NCBI RefSeq assembly: GCF_024345395.1
Contig: NZ_JAGQBA010000001.1
Span: forward strand, 62,001-126,000
Reading direction: 5' to 3'
DNA: 64,000 bases
Source: Cyanobium sp. Tous-M-B4
GTDB taxonomy: Bacteria; Cyanobacteriota; Cyanobacteriia; PCC-6307; Cyanobiaceae
Both the position numbers and the translations under genes were made by a program. Position 1 is the first letter of the stretch. Each line of letters begins with the position of its first letter. Of this stretch, positions 8,119-15,666 are shown piece after piece. Below the pieces are notes generated by a model. That model was not told the DNA's origin. It saw only the letters and a list, made by a program, of their open reading frames with translations, and searched no databases.

Positions 8119-9588
8119 ATGGCCTCAGCCCCCCTACCCCTGGAGGCCAGCCCAATCGCCTTCGGCACCGATGGCTGGCGCGGCATCCTCGGCGTGGACA
8201 TCACCCTGGATCGACTGCTGCCGGTAGCTGCCGCTGCAGCCCGGGAGCTGGCCCACTCAGCCCCCGAAGGCCTGAAAAGCCGCGAGGTAGTGATCGGCTA
8301 CGACCGCCGTTTTCTGGCGCCCGAACTAGCTGAGGCGATCTGCAGCGCCGTTAGAGGTTGCGGCCTGGAGCCCCTGCTTTCGGCCACAGCCACTCCCACC
8401 CCTGCCAGCAGCTGGGCCGTGGTGCAGCGCCAGGCCCTGGGCGCCCTGGTGATCACCGCCAGCCACAACCCGCCGGAGTGGCTCGGCTTAAAAATCAAGG
8501 GACCGTTCGGCGGCTCGGTGGAAGGTGACTTCACCCGCCGAGTGGAGACCCGTCTGGAAGCCGGTGGCATCACCGTGCCGATCCCGGGGGACCCCCAACG
8601 CTTCGATGCCCTGGGCACCTACGTGGCGGGCCTGCAGACCAAGGTGGACACTGCAGCACTGGCGGCAGGCCTAGAGCGTCTGGGGCTCACGGTGATTGTC
8701 GATCCAATGCACGGCTCAGCAGCCGGTGTGCTGCCGGCCCTGCTGGGCGATGGAGCCAGATCCAGTGGCGTCATCCGCGAGATTCGGGCAAACCGGGACC
8801 CCCTATTTGGCGGCAACCCTCCCGAGCCGCTGGCCCCTTACCTGCAGGAATTGATCACGGCCGTAACCGCCAGCACCGCAGCTGGCAGGCCCGCCATGGG
8901 CATCGTGTTTGATGGTGACGGCGACCGCATCGCCGCCGTGGATGAGCGCGGCCGCTTCTGCAGCACCCAGCTGCTGATGCCCCTATTCATCGACCACCTG
9001 GCCCGGGCTCGCCAGCTGCCGGGCTGCGTAATCAAAACCGTAAGCGGCTCCGACCTGATGCAGCTTGTGGCAGAAGGCCTGGAGCGCCAGGTGCTGGAAA
9101 AGCCCGTGGGCTTCAAATACATCGCTGCCGAGATGCTGAGCGGCGAGGTGCTGGTGGGCGGCGAAGAATCGGGCGGCGTGGGCTTCGGCATGCATCTGCC
9201 AGAGCGGGATGCGCCCTTTGCAGCCCTGCTGCTGATCGAAGCGCTGGTGGAGGGGGGCGTGCCCTTGGGGGAGCGGATCGATGCCCTGCAGCAGCGCTGC
9301 GGTGGTGCCGCCGCCTACGACCGACTCGACCTGCGCCTGCCAGACATGGCAGCCCGCGAGCGCCTCGAGGCAAAGCTGGCCGCAGCACCTCCCAGCGAGG
9401 TGGCCGGCAGCCCCGTGCTGGAGGTGATCACCACCGATGGGGTGAAGCTGCGCCTAGGCCCCAGCCACTGGCTAATGTTGCGCTTCTCCGGCACCGAACC
9501 GCTGCTGCGGCTCTACTGCGAAGCCCCCAGCGAAGCCCGGGTGGCTGAGGTGCTGGGCTGGGCGCGGCAGCTCGCCGAGGGGATCTGA
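8119..9588 (+). CDS. Phosphoglucomutase/phosphomannomutase family protein
   Basis: An alpha-D-phosphohexomutase. It opens with the conserved IAFGTDGWRG; the phosphoserine loop is VITASHNPPEWLG, the metal-binding loop is DGDGDRIAAVDERG, the sugar loop is GGEESGGVGFG, and the phosphate-binding loop RFSGTEPLLRLY is near the C-terminus. It interconverts hexose 1- and 6-phosphates and would supply glucose-1-phosphate for glycogen and UDP-sugars. The frame is open 28 codons upstream to 8035, but those residues are Ala/Pro-rich and overlap the divergent promoter, so the ATG at 8119 (489 residues) is preferred. One base separates it from rdgB. Confidence 0.92.
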   Translation: MASAPLPLEASPIAFGTDGWRGILGVDITLDRLLPVAAAAARELAHSAPEGLKSREVVIGYDRRFLAPELAEAICSAVRGCGLEPLLSATATPTPASSWAVVQRQALGALVITASHNPPEWLGLKIKGPFGGSVEGDFTRRVETRLEAGGITVPIPGDPQRFDALGTYVAGLQTKVDTAALAAGLERLGLTVIVDPMHGSAAGVLPALLGDGARSSGVIREIRANRDPLFGGNPPEPLAPYLQELITAVTASTAAGRPAMGIVFDGDGDRIAAVDERGRFCSTQLLMPLFIDHLARARQLPGCVIKTVSGSDLMQLVAEGLERQVLEKPVGFKYIAAEMLSGEVLVGGEESGGVGFGMHLPERDAPFAALLLIEALVEGGVPLGERIDALQQRCGGAAAYDRLDLRLPDMAARERLEAKLAAAPPSEVAGSPVLEVITTDGVKLRLGPSHWLMLRFSGTEPLLRLYCEAPSEARVAEVLGWARQLAEGI

Positions 9589-9589
9589 A

Positions 9590-10177
9590 GTGCTGGTGAT
9601 CGCCAGCGGCAACCCAGGCAAAGTCCACGAGTTCAGCCACCTGCTCACCGGGCTGGGCCTGGAGATCCGGCCCCAGCCCAAGGGCCTGGAGGTGGAGGAA
9701 ACCGGCAGCACCTTCGCCGAAAATGCCCGCCTCAAAGCCACCGCCGTAGCCCGCGCCACAGGCGCCTGGGCCCTCGCCGACGACTCGGGCCTGGCCGTCG
9801 AGGCCCTCGGCGGTGCTCCGGGCGTCCACTCGGCCCGCTATGCCGACACGGACGTCGCCCGGATCGCGCGCCTGCTGAAGGAGCTAGCCACTGCCCAGGC
9901 CGCCGACCCTGCCGCCAGCCGTGCGGCCCGGTTCACCGCCGCCCTGGCGGTGGCGGATCCCAGCGGCACCATCCGCCTGGAGGTGGAGGGGATCTGTCCG
10001 GGCACGATCCTCAAGGCACCACGCGGATCTGGTGGCTTCGGTTACGACCCGGTCTTTCTCGTGGATGAAGCCGGGCGGACCTTCGCGGAGATGGCCAAGG
10101 CGGAGAAGGCCCGACTTGGCCACCGCGGTCGTGCCTTCGCCCTGCTGGAGCCCCAGCTGCGTGCCCTGCTGGGCTGA
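9590..10177 (+). CDS. rdgB: Non-canonical purine NTP pyrophosphatase (RdgB/HAM1)
   Basis: Hydrolyses dITP/XTP/ITP to monophosphates, protecting DNA and RNA. All family motifs are present: IASGNPGKVHEF at the start, ALADDSGLAVEALGGAPGVHS, GSGGFGYDPVF, FAEM and the C-terminal GHRGRAFALLEP. Its 195 residues are full length. GTG start one base after the mutase stop. A second, divergent copy of the last ~28 codons of an rdgB gene survives at 12311-12397, beyond the sigma factor cassette, so this intact copy may be a replacement of the original gene. Confidence 0.95.
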   Translation: MLVIASGNPGKVHEFSHLLTGLGLEIRPQPKGLEVEETGSTFAENARLKATAVARATGAWALADDSGLAVEALGGAPGVHSARYADTDVARIARLLKELATAQAADPAASRAARFTAALAVADPSGTIRLEVEGICPGTILKAPRGSGGFGYDPVFLVDEAGRTFAEMAKAEKARLGHRGRAFALLEPQLRALLG

Positions 10178-10180
10178 CGA

Positions 10181-10684
10181 TCAGCCCTTCAGCGGCGCCC
10201 AGGCCATGGTGGCGTTGAACTTCTCGCACCAGATCAGCACCGAGCCCTGCTTGCTGAGATCGATCGAGGCGGGAATGGTGTAGCTCTGCGCTCCCATACT
10301 GGTTTTCAGCGGCGCCAGGATCGTGTAGCTACCGGGCTTGAGCGGATAGCCGGGCGCCTTGGTGCTGGCCAGGGGCGTAGTCGAGGCGCTGAAGACGATC
10401 TTCAGATCGGGGGCCATGTCGCTGGTCTTGAAGTCCTTGCTGAGCGTCAGCATCTTCTTGCCGCCTTCGCTATGGATCAAGAAGCCGCCGCTCACGGGTT
10501 TCTCCGCCATCCGGAAACTTCCCTTGGCCATCGCACCGGCCATCGTCCCGGCAGCCTCTTTCTGCATGGGTTTGATCATCGGCTTGGACATGGATTCGGC
10601 GTGGAGCGCCGCGCCCGAGAGCAGGGAGGCACCGACCAAGGCCAGGGCAGCGGAGCGGGCCAGGGTGGAGGAGAAGGGCGTCAT
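10181..10684 (-). CDS. Secreted DM13-domain protein
   Basis: A 167-residue protein with signal peptide (ARSAALALVGASLLSGAALHA) followed by a methionine-rich stretch (SMSKPMIKPMQKEAAG, then MAGAMAKGSFRMAEK) and a DM13-like beta domain: GGFLIHSEGGKKMLTLSKDFKTSDMAPDLKIVFSAS is the recognisable core, and WCEKFNATMAWAPL is the usual C-terminal strand. DM13 domains are proposed redox or electron-transfer modules of the cell envelope; the Met-rich segment could bind metal or act as an oxidation sink (inference). The longer open frame to 11011 is rejected because the true ATG at 10684 opens the signal peptide. It is divergent from the ECF sigma/anti-sigma pair, suggesting it is their target, much as SigK/RskA control secreted FAS1 proteins in mycobacteria. 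Confidence 0.8.
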   Translation of the reverse strand: MTPFSSTLARSAALALVGASLLSGAALHAESMSKPMIKPMQKEAAGTMAGAMAKGSFRMAEKPVSGGFLIHSEGGKKMLTLSKDFKTSDMAPDLKIVFSASTTPLASTKAPGYPLKPGSYTILAPLKTSMGAQSYTIPASIDLSKQGSVLIWCEKFNATMAWAPLKG

Positions 10685-10773
10685 GACGAACGAGGAGTGG
10701 GGGCGTGTGTGCTGCGCAGTGGGAGGGGGTGAACCAACCGAGTTGAACCCAACGGGATCGACCTCTGCGTCCA

Positions 10774-10884
10774 GGGATACCGCTAGGCCTCGATATCGGA
10801 TTGGAACGCCCTCACTCCCAACCCATGCAGTCCTGCCGTCGCTGGGCGTTCCGCCAATCCGATCGGGCTGCCCAGCGGTATCCC
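10774..10884. promoter_or_regulatory. Large inverted repeat in the DM13/sigma divergent promoter region
   Basis: Left arm 10774-10811 and right arm 10844-10884 are near-perfect inverted copies. Both, read inward, contain GGGATACCGCT, then GGC, then ATCGGATTGG, then GGAACGCCC, differing only by small indels. The loop is 32 bases and contains CATGCAG. Each arm places GGAAC, an ECF-type -35 element, 16-17 bases from the shared central CATGCAG/CTGCATG, one pointing toward the sigma gene and the other toward the DM13 gene. This fits a pair of face-to-face autoregulated promoters. A long hairpin in RNA is the alternative. Confidence 0.6.
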
Positions 10885-10928
10885 CATCAGTCGATTCCCG
10901 CTGAGAGTGCCTGAACGGCCATCCCCCT

Positions 10929-11513
10929 GTGAACTTTCCCGCCCAACAACCAGATGCCGCTGCCGCCAGGCCGCTGCTGCAGGGGTTCGCGTCTGATCCG
11001 CCGAGCCCCACCGATCTCGGTGCGCTCTACGACTCATACGGCGGCCCCGTTTACCGCCTGGCGCTGCGGCTATGCCGCTCGAACCAGGAGGCGGAAGACC
11101 TCTGCCACGACGTCTTTCTGCGGTACTGGAAGCAGGAGCGCTACGAGCCCTCCCGCGGGCCAGTGCTGGCCTACCTGCTGCTGCTGACCCGCTCGATGGC
11201 AATCAACCGCCTCAATCAGCGGAGCAATCACTGGCAGCTGCTGCAACGCTGGTCGGAGCAGCTGTTCCCGCAGGCCGTGCGCAGCCCCCAAGAGTCCGCC
11301 GAGGTGGATGACCTCAGCCAGCGGGTGCGCCATGCCCTGGAGACAATCCCCGCCAATCAGCGGCAGGTCCTGGAGCTGGCTTACTACGAAGGGCTAAGCC
11401 AGTCTGCGATCGGGCAGCGGCTGAACCTGCCGCTGGGCACCGTCAAGACCCGTTCCCGCCAGGGCCTGATCCGCCTGCGGGAGTTGCTGATCGATTTCCG
11501 GAGCACACCATGA
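10929..11513 (+). CDS. ECF-type RNA polymerase sigma factor (SigK/RpoE-like)
   Basis: A 194-residue sigma-70 family factor with region 2 (ALYDSYGGPVYRLALRLC, then EAEDLCHDVFLRYWKQ) and region 4 (ETIPANQRQVLELAYYEG, SQSAIGQRLNLPLGTVKTR) and no regions 1 or 3, the ECF pattern. It directs polymerase to a small envelope-stress-type regulon. GTG start. The stop overlaps the anti-sigma start by 4 bases (ATGA), the standard sigma/anti-sigma coupling. It lies 45 bases downstream of the inverted repeat, whose left arm carries a GGAAC box on this strand, suggesting autoregulation. Confidence 0.93.
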   Translation: MNFPAQQPDAAAARPLLQGFASDPPSPTDLGALYDSYGGPVYRLALRLCRSNQEAEDLCHDVFLRYWKQERYEPSRGPVLAYLLLLTRSMAINRLNQRSNHWQLLQRWSEQLFPQAVRSPQESAEVDDLSQRVRHALETIPANQRQVLELAYYEGLSQSAIGQRLNLPLGTVKTRSRQGLIRLRELLIDFRSTP

Positions 11514-12241
11514 CACCGCACGACGCCAACGCAGAGGCCGCCAAACCTGACACCGCCATCGATGCCCTGCTGGCAGGCCATGCCCTGGGAGATCTGGACG
11601 AAGAGGAACGGCAGCAGCTGACGCTTCTGCTGCAGCGACACCCGGAGCTACGCCAGCGGCTGGAGGAATTCCGCACCACGCTCGAACTGCTGCCCCTGGC
11701 CCTGCCGGAGACAGAGCCGGCACCAGAGGGCGTGCGCCACCGCCTGCTGCGCCTACCCATGCAACCCCAGGTCAGCCGCCGTGTTGCAGCGCCGTCCTGG
11801 CTGGTGCCTGGCCTGCTCTCTCTGGGGCTGCTGATCCTCGGCATGGAGCTGCAGCAGACACGCCAGCAGCTGGCGCAATTGCAGTTGAGGGTGGCTCCGG
11901 AACCCACTCTGACGCCGGCTGGCCGGCGCCTGCCCCTGCGGGCGATACCAGGGAACGGCCAGGGGTTCGGCGAGGTACTCGTGACCGGCAACCCCACCAA
12001 CAACATCCTGATGCTCAATGCTCTGCCGCCGCCGCCGCCGAAACACGTCTATCGGCTCTGGGCCAACGTGAACGGGCGGCAGGTGGGCTGCGTCTCCTTC
12101 AAACCCACCGCCCAGGGCCATGTGGCCATGCTGATCCCCCCTTTCCCCACCAGCCAGGCCAGCAGCCTCAGCGTCAGTGTGGAAGCAGACCCCCTGGGCG
12201 CGGCACCCACTGGCCCGCGGGTGTTGACCAGCACGATCTGA
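11510..12241 (+). CDS. RskA-like membrane anti-sigma factor
   Basis: A 243-residue protein with the arrangement of anti-sigma K factors: N-terminal sigma-binding helices (DALLAGHALGDLDEEERQQL, RHPELRQRLEEFR) without the zinc-binding HxxxCxxC of ZAS proteins, one transmembrane helix (WLVPGLLSLGLLILGMEL, around residues 97-114), a short coiled segment (QQTRQQLAQLQL), then an extracytoplasmic beta domain with the typical VTGNPTNNILMLNAL, HVYRLWANVNGRQVGCV and a Ser/Val-rich end. It would hold the ECF sigma factor at the membrane until an envelope signal triggers release. Translationally coupled to the sigma gene. Confidence 0.87.
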   Translation: MTPHDANAEAAKPDTAIDALLAGHALGDLDEEERQQLTLLLQRHPELRQRLEEFRTTLELLPLALPETEPAPEGVRHRLLRLPMQPQVSRRVAAPSWLVPGLLSLGLLILGMELQQTRQQLAQLQLRVAPEPTLTPAGRRLPLRAIPGNGQGFGEVLVTGNPTNNILMLNALPPPPPKHVYRLWANVNGRQVGCVSFKPTAQGHVAMLIPPFPTSQASSLSVSVEADPLGAAPTGPRVLTSTI

Positions 12242-12262
12242 GCCTCTCCATAGTTGGGAGGC
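12242..12262 (+). terminator. Possible hairpin after the anti-sigma gene
   Basis: Directly after the stop codon, GCCTCTC and GGGAGGC can pair (one G-U) around a short loop. No T-tract follows, so this is at best a weak or Rho-assisted terminator. Confidence 0.3.
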
Positions 12263-12310
12263 GTCGACACGAAGCCTCATTCACCCCACGCGTGCTTGCC
12301 GTCAACCGGC

Positions 12311-12397
12311 ACCGATGCTCTCAAAAGCGAGATCGGCCACAGGGGCCAAGCTTTTGCCCAGCTGGAGCCCCAGCTGCTCTCCCTGCTGGGCAGCTGA
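12311..12397 (+). pseudogene. Relic of a second rdgB 3' end
   Basis: In one forward frame this stretch reads TDALKSEIGHRGQAFAQLEP then QLLSLLGS and a stop. This matches the C-terminus of the intact RdgB at 9590-10177 (KARLGHRGRAFALLEP, QLRALLG, stop) and the family's C-terminal HRG motif. No start or upstream domain is present. It differs from the intact copy at several residues, so it is not a fresh duplication. Its stop abuts the stop of the convergent carotenoid oxygenase gene. It marks the far border of the DM13/sigma/anti-sigma cassette. Confidence 0.75.
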
Positions 12398-13921
12398 TCA
12401 GGCAGTCGCAGACCAACTGCCGTGCAGCCCATAGGGAATCGCCAGGGGAAGCTCAAGCACGGCTTGCTCTGTCATATCGGCAGCGTTGAGGATCACCAGA
12501 TCCGTAGCGCAGCGAGCCCCGTTCCAAACCGGCACCAACACCCAGCCACTATCTTCAGCGGCCACTTCTTCGGGTGAGCCATGAGTTAGGCGGGGAACCA
12601 TCACCGGTTCGGTGACAAAACCGCGGGGGGCCGCACTCCAAACCAGGCGTTCGCCGGTTTGCAAGTCGAGCTTCTCAATCGCCTGGAGCGGATCATTACC
12701 CCGCTCCCGCTGCGCCACCGCCATCCAGGCAAAGCGCGCGTTTAGGCCCTGCTTTGCCGGATTAACCATGGCGAACTCACAGCAGCGCTGCTCCAGCCAC
12801 TCGCTCTGAACCTTGCCGCTGCGGGGGTCTATCCGGCAACGGCGCAACTGCCCCTCAGGTATGGAGTCGAAATCGATCTCGCGGTAGTCAACCTCGGGGC
12901 CTATGGAAGGGAAATCGTCGTAGTAGATCGAATCCACCACCACCTCGCCGGTGGCCGGATCCTCAAAGGCATTGAGGTGGTGGAACACAAAGCCTTCTGG
13001 AGCAGGTAGCAGCAGCGGGCGGGCGCCAGCGTGATGACCCGGCTGGCGAGGCACCAACCAAAACTTGCCGGCCTCACCGGGTTTGGAGGCCAGGCATTGG
13101 GCCGCCCCCTTCTGCCCCAGCACAAATGGCAGGGGGTTAAACGCCACAGCGTTCTGCAGAAACACAGCCCAGCTGGGTGTGATCGCAAAATCATGCAGGA
13201 AGGCAAAACCCTTGAAGCTGTGGCGGCTGTCAGCCACCAGATCGCCGGCGCGCACACCATCTGGCTGGTCTGCGCTGGCAAATTCCATCAAGCGAATGGT
13301 GCTGGTGGGGCCCGCCTTGACGCCAAAGGTGACCATGCGGGGCTCGCCGTGGTGACCAGGATCGAAGCGCGGGTGGGCGCTGAAAGCTTCGCCTGGCTTG
13401 AGCAGACCCTCCAGCCGCGAGAGCCCCCTGGTCTCGAGGGTGCGGGGATCAAGGGCGTGGGGCTCGGCCGCTTCCCAGAGCGCCAGCAGCTGGTCACCCA
13501 GCTGCACCACATGGGTATTGGCAATATTTTTGAGCCTCAGATCGAAGGCGTTGGCGAGTGGCCCGCCAGGCTTCTGAGTGCCGAAGACCCCCCGGTAAAC
13601 AAAGCGACCGGCTTGCTCCTCTGCCAGCCAGCCCTCGGTGCGCACAAAGCGGTTGGTGAGTCGGGCTTGCCCCCCTTCAAACCGGAAGGCGCTGATCATG
13701 CCGTCGCCATCAAATGGGTGATGAACCCAATGGCCACCACGCTCAAGCCGGCCAGGCCCATTGCGGAACAAAGTGCCCTTGAGCTCAGCCGGGATCGTGC
13801 CGCGCACGGGCTCTAAGGGAACGTCGCTTAGTTCAACACCGACGTTGCGAAAGGCGCTGGACCAATCGTGGCGCTCATAGGCAGGCTGAAAACCGGTGGG
13901 CTGAGAAGCGGCAATTGTCAT
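12398..13921 (-). CDS. Carotenoid cleavage oxygenase (RPE65/CCD family)
   Basis: A 507-residue non-heme iron dioxygenase that cleaves carotenoid or apocarotenoid polyenes. The iron-ligand histidine regions expected for the family are visible: AHPRFDPGHHG, FLHDFAITPSW, FHHLNAFEDPATG and the C-terminal PYGLHGSW. The N-terminal GTLFRNGPGRLERGG and HPFDGDGMISAFRF motifs are also canonical. No signal peptide. Whether it prefers full-length carotenoids or apocarotenoids cannot be read from sequence alone. Its ATG overlaps the stop of the MsbA-like exporter (ATGA), so it may be the last gene of that operon, although its function is unrelated. Confidence 0.92.
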   Translation of the reverse strand: MTIAASQPTGFQPAYERHDWSSAFRNVGVELSDVPLEPVRGTIPAELKGTLFRNGPGRLERGGHWVHHPFDGDGMISAFRFEGGQARLTNRFVRTEGWLAEEQAGRFVYRGVFGTQKPGGPLANAFDLRLKNIANTHVVQLGDQLLALWEAAEPHALDPRTLETRGLSRLEGLLKPGEAFSAHPRFDPGHHGEPRMVTFGVKAGPTSTIRLMEFASADQPDGVRAGDLVADSRHSFKGFAFLHDFAITPSWAVFLQNAVAFNPLPFVLGQKGAAQCLASKPGEAGKFWLVPRQPGHHAGARPLLLPAPEGFVFHHLNAFEDPATGEVVVDSIYYDDFPSIGPEVDYREIDFDSIPEGQLRRCRIDPRSGKVQSEWLEQRCCEFAMVNPAKQGLNARFAWMAVAQRERGNDPLQAIEKLDLQTGERLVWSAAPRGFVTEPVMVPRLTHGSPEEVAAEDSGWVLVPVWNGARCATDLVILNAADMTEQAVLELPLAIPYGLHGSWSATA

Positions 13922-15666
13922 CCTGGCGATCCCGCGTCAGCGTTTGCGAATTGTGTCGAAAATAGGTCGGCATAAGTGCCGCCGCGAGCCAGCAGGGTGG
14001 CGTGATTTCCCGACTCAACCACTCGGCCACCCGCAATCACACAAATGCAGTCGGCATTAACGACAGTGGAGAGGCGATGGGCCACTACCAAGGTGGTGCG
14101 GTCAGCCATCAATCTGTCTAGGGCTTCTTGCACCACCTGCTCAGAAGCTGAGTCGAGCGCAGAGGTGGCCTCATCCAGAAACAGCAAGGGCGCATCCTTA
14201 ATTAACGCGCGCGCAATTGCAATCCGCTGACGCTGGCCGCCGGAGAGCATCGTGCCATTTTCTCCAATAAGGGTGGCATAGCCCTCGGGCAGCTGAATAA
14301 TGAAGTCGTGAGCATTCGCAGCCCGTGCAGCAGCCTCAATCTGGGAAGGCGAAGCTGACGCCAATCCATAGGCAATGTTGTTAGCAACAGTGTCGTTAAA
14401 AAGGAATGTATTTTGATCAACAACTGAGATCAAGGAGCGTAACGATGCCAGGGAAAGCTGGCGAATATCAATGCCATCGATTGATATAACTCCCGAGCTA
14501 GGGTCGTAAAAGCGGCAAAACAAGTCAATTATGGTGCTTTTCCCGCCGCCACTAGATCCAACCAAAGCGACAGTGCTGCTGCAAGGCAGCTCTAAAGATA
14601 AGTTATCAATAACCAGATCATCGCCATAAGCAAAACAGACATTACTGGCCACAAGACCTTCGGAAACACTGTTTAAAGACTTGGGACTGGAAGCCTCAGG
14701 AGGTTCAGGCTTGGTATCGAGAATATTGAATAAATCACTGGCAGCAGAAACACCTTGCTGCAATGTAGAATTAGATCTAGCAATCCCCTTAAAGGGCGCA
14801 TAGCACAGATAGAGAGAAGTTAAAAAGGCAAAGAAGTTGCCAGTAGTACGCGTACCGGCAATTACGTTTTCACCGCCATACACTAAAACCGCACTAAAGC
14901 CAATCGCGCCTATTACTTCCATTAGGGGCTGGTTGGCAAGCTTTGCCCTTGTTGTCTTTAGGGCAGCCCTTAAAACCGATTGATTCTCTTGATCAAACCT
15001 CGACAACTCATAAGCCTGCATGCCGAAGATCTTGACCACCCGCAAACCGATTACCGACTCTTGGAGGAATGACGCCAACTTGGCCAGGCTGAGCTGCCCT
15101 TTACTAGAGTGACGCCTAACTTTTTTAGATGAGTTAAGAATGGGTAAAATCGCTAAAGGGAAAAGTATGAAAGCGATCAACGACAGCAGCCAATCCTGAT
15201 AGAAGGCCACGCAAACCAAAACCAGAAGGGTTAGGGAATCTTTAAATATAGATGAAAAGCCATCAACAATTCCGCTCTTGACGAGTGACACATCAGTGAG
15301 TACTCGAGACACCAACACGGTGGAGGAATTGCGATCCACATAGGACTGGGGTAAATCTAATATTCGCTCGGCGAGTTGATGGCGCAAGTCGGCCGTGATT
15401 GACTGGCCTACAGTTTCAGTTAGATAGGCTCCTAAATATTGGGAAACCGCCCTAAGCACTATCACTACCAATATGACTACAGGCGCCAAATACAAGCGAC
15501 TTCGATCGCTCGAAGGCAAAATATCATCAAAAAGGTAGCGAATTACCAATGGCACGAAGCCGGTGGACGCGCCATACAGAAAATTAAAGAATAAGGCTAG
15601 AGAAAAGCCCGGCCACAAATGGCGACGTCCATAAAAAGCCAGCCGTTGATAAATTTGCTTACTCAC
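13918..15666 (-). CDS. msbA: MsbA-like ABC exporter (fused membrane and ATPase domains)
   Basis: A half-transporter of 582 residues: about six membrane helices in the first 310 residues, then a nucleotide-binding domain with Walker A GSSGGGKST (about residue 370), signature LSGGQRQRIAIARAL (about 470), Walker B LLFLDEATSALD and H-loop VAHRLSTV. Homodimeric exporters of this type flip lipid A or other lipids across the inner membrane; position immediately downstream of lpxB, with a GTGA overlap, supports lipid A-core export. The gene is visibly AT-richer than its neighbours and uses many A/T-ending codons, suggesting separate ancestry or relaxed composition. Multidrug export is the alternative. 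Confidence 0.85.
   Translation of the reverse strand: MSKQIYQRLAFYGRRHLWPGFSLALFFNFLYGASTGFVPLVIRYLFDDILPSSDRSRLYLAPVVILVVIVLRAVSQYLGAYLTETVGQSITADLRHQLAERILDLPQSYVDRNSSTVLVSRVLTDVSLVKSGIVDGFSSIFKDSLTLLVLVCVAFYQDWLLSLIAFILFPLAILPILNSSKKVRRHSSKGQLSLAKLASFLQESVIGLRVVKIFGMQAYELSRFDQENQSVLRAALKTTRAKLANQPLMEVIGAIGFSAVLVYGGENVIAGTRTTGNFFAFLTSLYLCYAPFKGIARSNSTLQQGVSAASDLFNILDTKPEPPEASSPKSLNSVSEGLVASNVCFAYGDDLVIDNLSLELPCSSTVALVGSSGGGKSTIIDLFCRFYDPSSGVISIDGIDIRQLSLASLRSLISVVDQNTFLFNDTVANNIAYGLASASPSQIEAAARAANAHDFIIQLPEGYATLIGENGTMLSGGQRQRIAIARALIKDAPLLFLDEATSALDSASEQVVQEALDRLMADRTTLVVAHRLSTVVNADCICVIAGGRVVESGNHATLLARGGTYADLFSTQFANADAGSPG

Noticed and set aside
10685-11011. Longer open frame upstream of the DM13 gene on the reverse strand
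   Set aside because: It crosses the inverted repeat and the sigma start, has no domain, and the signal peptide begins at the ATG at 10684.
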